From Pseudomonadota bacterium (GTDB lineage: Bacteria > Pseudomonadota > Gammaproteobacteria > Burkholderiales > Burkholderiaceae_C), in assembly GCA_018241985.1 (NCBI GenBank), contig JAFECV010000009.1, positions 1-13,713 on the forward strand: a stretch of DNA of 13,713 nt, written 5' to 3'. Each line of letters opens with the position of its first letter. The first letter of the stretch is position 1. Positions 6,696 through 13,713 of the stretch are shown one piece after another. The notes under the pieces were generated by a model. It searched no databases. It was not told the DNA's origin and saw only the letters and a list, made by a program, of their open reading frames with translations. Both the position numbers and the translations under genes were made by a program.

Positions 6696-7727
6696 ATGAA
6701 CAGCGATGCAGGTGGGACAAGGCGGCGGGTCAATATCTCGGACGTGGCGCGCGAAGCGGGCGTGTCGCCGACCACCGTCTCGCATGCGCTCAATGGGCGC
6801 GGCCAGGTGGACCTGCGCACGCGCAAGCGGGTCGAGAGCGCTGCGGCCAAGCTCGGGTACCGGCCGAACCGCCACGCGCAGCGCCTGCGCACCGGCGAGG
6901 CCCACATGATCGCGCTGCTGTCGTCGATGCCGTTCGCGATTGCCGGCGGGCCGTCGCGACTCGGTTTCCTGATGGAGATCGCGGCGGTCGCGGCAACCGC
7001 GGCCCTGACCCGGGGTCTGGCGCTGGTGCTGGCGCCACCGATGGAAAACGGCGCGGTCCCGCTGGAACTGCTGGACGTCGACGGGGCGCTGGTGGTCGAG
7101 CCGTCGGCGCACGACCCGAACATCGAGGTCCTGCAGCAGCGCGGCCTGCCGGTGGTCGCGATCGGTCGCCAGCCGGGTTCCGGCAACACCGTGCCGTTCG
7201 TCGACATCCATTCGGCCGAGACGACGCAGCGGCTGCTCGACCACCTGGATGCCCAGGGCGCGCGCAGGGTGGCGATGGTGCTCGGGTCGGCGCAGCGCAA
7301 CTCCTATCTCGAGGCCGAGGCGACCTATCGCGCCGCGGTCGACCGACGCGGCGCTCCCTGCCTGCTGGTGCGCGCGGACGAACAGCAGGGCGAAGCCGGT
7401 GGGTATCAGGCGACGATGGCGCTGCTGTCGGGGCATCCCGACATCGACGCCTTCTGCGTGCCGGTCGACGCCTTCGCGGTCGGCACGGTGCGGGCGCTGC
7501 ACGACGCCGGCCGTCGCATTCCGCAGGACGTGATGGTCGTCACCCGCTATGACGGGCTGCGCGCTCAAACCTGCGAGCCGCCGCTGACCGCGATCGACAT
7601 GTGCCTGGAACAGACCGCGAACCTGGCGGTCGACCTGCTGTTCGAGCATCTGCGCGGCGACGGGACGACGCGCAGCGTGTCGGGGCCCGAGACGCGCCTC
7701 GTGCCCCGCGCATCGTCGCTGCGCTGA
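6696..7727 (+). CDS. LacI/GalR-family transcriptional regulator
   Basis: The 343-residue product has a LacI-type helix-turn-helix at about residues 13-34 (NISDVAREAGVSPTTVSHALNG) and a hinge helix at about 57-66 (RPNRHAQRLRTG). A periplasmic-binding-protein-like sensor domain follows to the C-terminus. The recognition helix reads SPTTVSHALN, close to the PurR type. It is divergently transcribed from the permease operon, with two palindromes carrying a central CG in the shared spacer. It is therefore very likely the local repressor, released by or co-repressed with the transported ring compound or its product. Ligand identity is not visible. The start is fixed by the conserved HTH, and the ATG lacks an upstream ribosome-binding site. 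Confidence 0.93.
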   Translation: MNSDAGGTRRRVNISDVAREAGVSPTTVSHALNGRGQVDLRTRKRVESAAAKLGYRPNRHAQRLRTGEAHMIALLSSMPFAIAGGPSRLGFLMEIAAVAATAALTRGLALVLAPPMENGAVPLELLDVDGALVVEPSAHDPNIEVLQQRGLPVVAIGRQPGSGNTVPFVDIHSAETTQRLLDHLDAQGARRVAMVLGSAQRNSYLEAEATYRAAVDRRGAPCLLVRADEQQGEAGGYQATMALLSGHPDIDAFCVPVDAFAVGTVRALHDAGRRIPQDVMVVTRYDGLRAQTCEPPLTAIDMCLEQTANLAVDLLFEHLRGDGTTRSVSGPETRLVPRASSLR

Positions 7728-7747
7728 CTCCGGATCCGGTCGAGTCA

Positions 7748-7761
7748 GCCGCGCCCGCGGC
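7748..7761. terminator. Short GC palindrome between convergent genes
   Basis: GCCGCG and CGCGGC flank a CC loop in the 37-bp space between the regulator stop and the ftsB stop. The stem is only 6 bp and there is no T-tract. It is recorded as a weak shared-terminator candidate on position alone. Confidence 0.25.
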
Positions 7762-7764
7762 GGC

Positions 7765-8043
7765 CTATTTGCCGGTCACCTGCACGTAGATTTCGCCCGG
7801 CTTGACCATGCCCAGTTCCATGCGCGCCTTTTCCTCGATCATGTCGCGCCCCTTCTTCAGGTCGGCAACCTCGGAGCGCAGCCGCTCGTTCGCGATCTGG
7901 GTCTGCGCGTTGGCGGCGTGCAGCGCGTCGAGCTTCTCGCGCATCTGATGCACGTCGGGGATGCTGCCGCGGCCGGTCCACAGCTGCAGCTGCAGCAGCG
8001 CCAGCAGCGCCAGCAACACCATCGTCGCGACGCGTGCACCCAT
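7765..8043 (-). CDS. ftsB: Cell division protein FtsB
   Basis: The 92-residue bitopic membrane protein has a short cytoplasmic N-terminus and one membrane helix at about residues 5-22 (ATMVLLALLALLQLQLW). A periplasmic coiled coil follows from about residue 30 to 75. The C-terminal GMVKPGEIYVQV is characteristic of FtsB. FtsB joins FtsL and FtsQ in the divisome at the septum. The ATG at 8043 is 17 bp downstream of the enolase stop, with GGGA 5 nt upstream. Lying immediately after eno is the usual proteobacterial arrangement. Confidence 0.93.
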   Translation of the reverse strand: MGARVATMVLLALLALLQLQLWTGRGSIPDVHQMREKLDALHAANAQTQIANERLRSEVADLKKGRDMIEEKARMELGMVKPGEIYVQVTGK

Positions 8044-8060
8044 TGTCGTCCCAGGGCCTG

Positions 8061-10566
<2,506 letters not shown>

Positions 10567-10619
10567 GACGCGGCGCTCCCTGCAAGCTCGCCGGCCCGCA
10601 TCCACCTACGCGGCCCGAT

Positions 10620-10639
10620 CCCCAGGCGTGCGCCTGGGG
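10620..10639. repeat. REP-like palindrome in the pyrG-kdsA spacer
   Basis: CCCCAGGCG and CGCCTGGGG flank a TG loop, giving perfect 9-bp arms. It lies in the 98-bp non-homologous stretch 10567-10664 between the two kdsA-start copies. Short GC-rich imperfect-flank palindromes of this kind are often dispersed REP elements. No second copy was found by eye in this window, so dispersal is untested. Confidence 0.6.
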
Positions 10640-10664
10640 CCCCTCGTGCTTCGCTGCGGTGTCG

Positions 10665-10721
10665 CCCGGCGATCAGAAAAAATGGCCGATCGAGCCCGAC
10701 CTCGAATCCGCAGCGCTTCAT
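10665..10721 (-). repeat. Direct repeat copy B (duplicate kdsA start)
   Basis: This is the second copy of the kdsA opening codons, placed 2 nt after the pyrG stop. The similarity breaks precisely at the Gly codon preceding the metal-ligand Cys (AGPC in the true gene, AGRH here). Confidence 0.85.
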
Positions 10722-10723
10722 GC

Positions 10724-12450
<1,727 letters not shown>

Positions 12451-12459
12451 GGGGTCTGC

Positions 12460-12465
12460 TACATT
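12460..12465 (+). promoter_or_regulatory. -10 element of coaBC, probably leaderless
   Basis: TACATT (4 of 6 to TATAAT) ends 6 nt before the coaBC ATG, so transcription would start at or very near the A of the start codon. No Shine-Dalgarno is present. It lies only 9 bp from the pyrG TATAAT on the other strand. Confidence 0.45.
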
Positions 12466-12471
12466 GCGCCC

Positions 12472-13686
12472 ATGACGGACCTCGCGGGCAAGCATCTGGT
12501 GCTCGGGCTGACCGGCGGCATCGCCTGCTACAAGGCCGCCGAGTTGTGCCGCGGCCTCGTGAAAGCGGGCGCCGAAGTGCAGGTCGTGATGACGATGGAT
12601 GCCGCGCGCTTCATCACGCCGGTGACGATGCAGGCCCTGAGCGGCCGTCCGGTGTTCGACTCGACCTGGGACGCGCGCGAGCCGAACCACATGCCGCACA
12701 TCAACCTGTCGCGCGCGGCCGACGCGGTGCTGATCGCGCCGGCCAGCGCCGACTTCATCGCGAAGCTCGCGCAGGGCCGCGCGGACGACCTGCTGTCGCT
12801 GCTGTGCCTGGCGCGGCCGATCGCGCGCGTGCCGCTGCTGGTCGCGCCGGCGATGAACCGCGAGATGTGGGCGCACCCGGCGACCCAGCGCAACATGGCG
12901 CAGCTCGCGGCCGACGGCGGCGTGCTGCTCGGCGTCGGCAGCGGCTGGCAGGCCTGCGGCGAAACCGGCGACGGCCGCATGCTCGAGCCGCCCGAGCTGC
13001 TGGAGGACGTGATCGCGTTCTTCGCGCCGAAGCCGCTCGCGGGCCGGCGCGTGCTGGTCACCGCCGGGCCGACCTACGAGGCGATCGATCCGGTGCGCGG
13101 CATCACGAACCGCTCCAGCGGCAAGATGGGCTTCGCGATCGCTCGCGCCGCGCGCGAGGCCGGCGCCGAGGTCACGTTGGTGGCCGGACCGGTCGCGCTG
13201 CCGACGCCGCGCGGCACGACGCGGATCGATGTCGGCTCGGCGCGCGAGATGCTGGCCGCGGTGCAGCACCATGCCGATGCGGCCGACGTCTTCATCGCGA
13301 CCGCGGCGGTGGCCGACTGGCGGCCCGACGCTGCAGCCGAGCAGAAGATCAAGAAGGACGGCTCGGGCCGCGCGCCGGCGCTTGCCTTCGTCGAGAACCC
13401 CGACATCCTGGCCACGGTTGCCAGCTCGCCGCGCGCGCAAAGCGGCGCGCTGTTCTGCGTCGGCTTTGCGGCCGAGAGCCAGGACCTGGCGGCGAATGCC
13501 GCCGCCAAGCGCGAGCGCAAGGGCGTGCCGCTGCTGGTCGGCAACATCGGCCCGGCGACTTTCGGCCACGACGACAACACGCTGCTGCTGGTCGACGCGC
13601 ACGGCGCGCATGAGCTGCCGCGCGCGCCCAAACTCGAGCTTGCTCGCGAATTGATAGCAGAAATCGTGCGTCGTGCCTTCGCTTGA
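12472..13686 (+). CDS. coaBC: Bifunctional phosphopantothenoylcysteine decarboxylase / phosphopantothenate-cysteine ligase
   Basis: The 404-residue fusion carries out two consecutive steps of coenzyme A synthesis. The N-terminal FMN-dependent CoaC decarboxylase domain (about 1-185) shows GGIACYKA, catalytic H76 in HINLS, ADAVLIAPASADFIAKLAQG, PAMN (N129) and the ACGETGDGRM substrate flap with C162. The C-terminal CoaB ligase domain (about 190-404) shows VTAGPTYEAIDPVRGITNRSSGKMG, AAVADWRP, KIKK (292-295) and NPDILA. Length and domain order match E. coli Dfp. It is divergent from pyrG with a 68-bp spacer. The ATG is supported by the conserved N-terminus and by the closely spaced -10. The last codons and the 27 bases after the stop are noticeably AT-richer; no further gene can be called before the window ends. 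Confidence 0.97.
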   Translation: MTDLAGKHLVLGLTGGIACYKAAELCRGLVKAGAEVQVVMTMDAARFITPVTMQALSGRPVFDSTWDAREPNHMPHINLSRAADAVLIAPASADFIAKLAQGRADDLLSLLCLARPIARVPLLVAPAMNREMWAHPATQRNMAQLAADGGVLLGVGSGWQACGETGDGRMLEPPELLEDVIAFFAPKPLAGRRVLVTAGPTYEAIDPVRGITNRSSGKMGFAIARAAREAGAEVTLVAGPVALPTPRGTTRIDVGSAREMLAAVQHHADAADVFIATAAVADWRPDAAAEQKIKKDGSGRAPALAFVENPDILATVASSPRAQSGALFCVGFAAESQDLAANAAAKRERKGVPLLVGNIGPATFGHDDNTLLLVDAHGAHELPRAPKLELARELIAEIVRRAFA

Positions 13687-13713
13687 GCGACATTTATTTA
13701 AAAAAACATGATC

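Noticed and set aside
4244..7552. A 1102-codon open frame on the plus strand
   Set aside because: It runs antisense through the amidohydrolase and permease and then out of frame through the regulator. Its composition is low-complexity Arg/Gln/Ala typical of GC-rich shadow frames, and the opposing genes have clear family motifs.
10567..10605. Longer kdsA beginning at 10605
   Set aside because: The extra 13 residues come from the inserted non-homologous stretch. The ATG at 10566 gives the exact family length and has its own GGGAG.
13687..13713. Start of a downstream gene (ATG at 13708) or a terminator
   Set aside because: Only 27 AT-rich bases remain. There is no ribosome-binding site or stem, and too little sequence to support a call.

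Overview
This is a GC-rich (mostly strongly GC3-biased) chromosomal segment of a betaproteobacterium, most likely in the order Burkholderiales. The evidence is the gene order pyrG-kdsA-DUF1330-eno-ftsB on one strand, the gamma-carbonic-anhydrase/hslO pair, and a KDO-8-phosphate synthase, which implies a Gram-negative lipopolysaccharide envelope. Genes are tightly packed. No rRNA, tRNA, CRISPR array, transposase or phage gene was seen. The largest gene-free stretch is 247 bp (6449-6695) and is densely regulatory.

Layout, left to right. (1) 75-1265 (+): a cytosine-deaminase-like amidohydrolase with codon use visibly less GC-rich than its neighbours. (2) 1407-2917 (+): a gamma-carbonic-anhydrase-like hexapeptide protein and the redox chaperone Hsp33. 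(3) 2945-6448 (-): an operon, in transcription order, of an NCS2 nucleobase-type permease, a TRZ/ATZ-type metal amidohydrolase and a TauE/SafE (TSUP) membrane protein. Starts and stops overlap throughout. A LacI-family regulator (6696-7727, +) is divergent from it. The spacer holds a perfect 26-bp palindrome and a second site with the same AAATCGATTT core, which lies exactly between the -35 and -10 of the permease promoter. (4) 7765-12403 (-): the housekeeping run pyrG, a kdsA-start duplication, kdsA, a DUF1330 protein, eno and ftsB. (5) 12472-13686 (+): coaBC, divergent from pyrG, with nearly back-to-back -10 elements.

How the genes work together. The NCS2/amidohydrolase/TSUP/LacI block reads as a self-contained, substrate-inducible module for taking up and hydrolysing a nitrogen heterocycle such as a purine, pyrimidine or triazine. 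The TSUP protein would handle an anionic product or partner. The substrate cannot be fixed from sequence. The pyrG-to-ftsB block is a core-metabolism and division operon.

The two most unusual items are the LacI operator architecture at 6484-6582 and a diverged second copy of the first 19 codons of kdsA. That copy sits between pyrG and kdsA, is joined to a 9+9-bp palindrome, and stays open as a 52-codon frame whose stop overlaps the true kdsA start.
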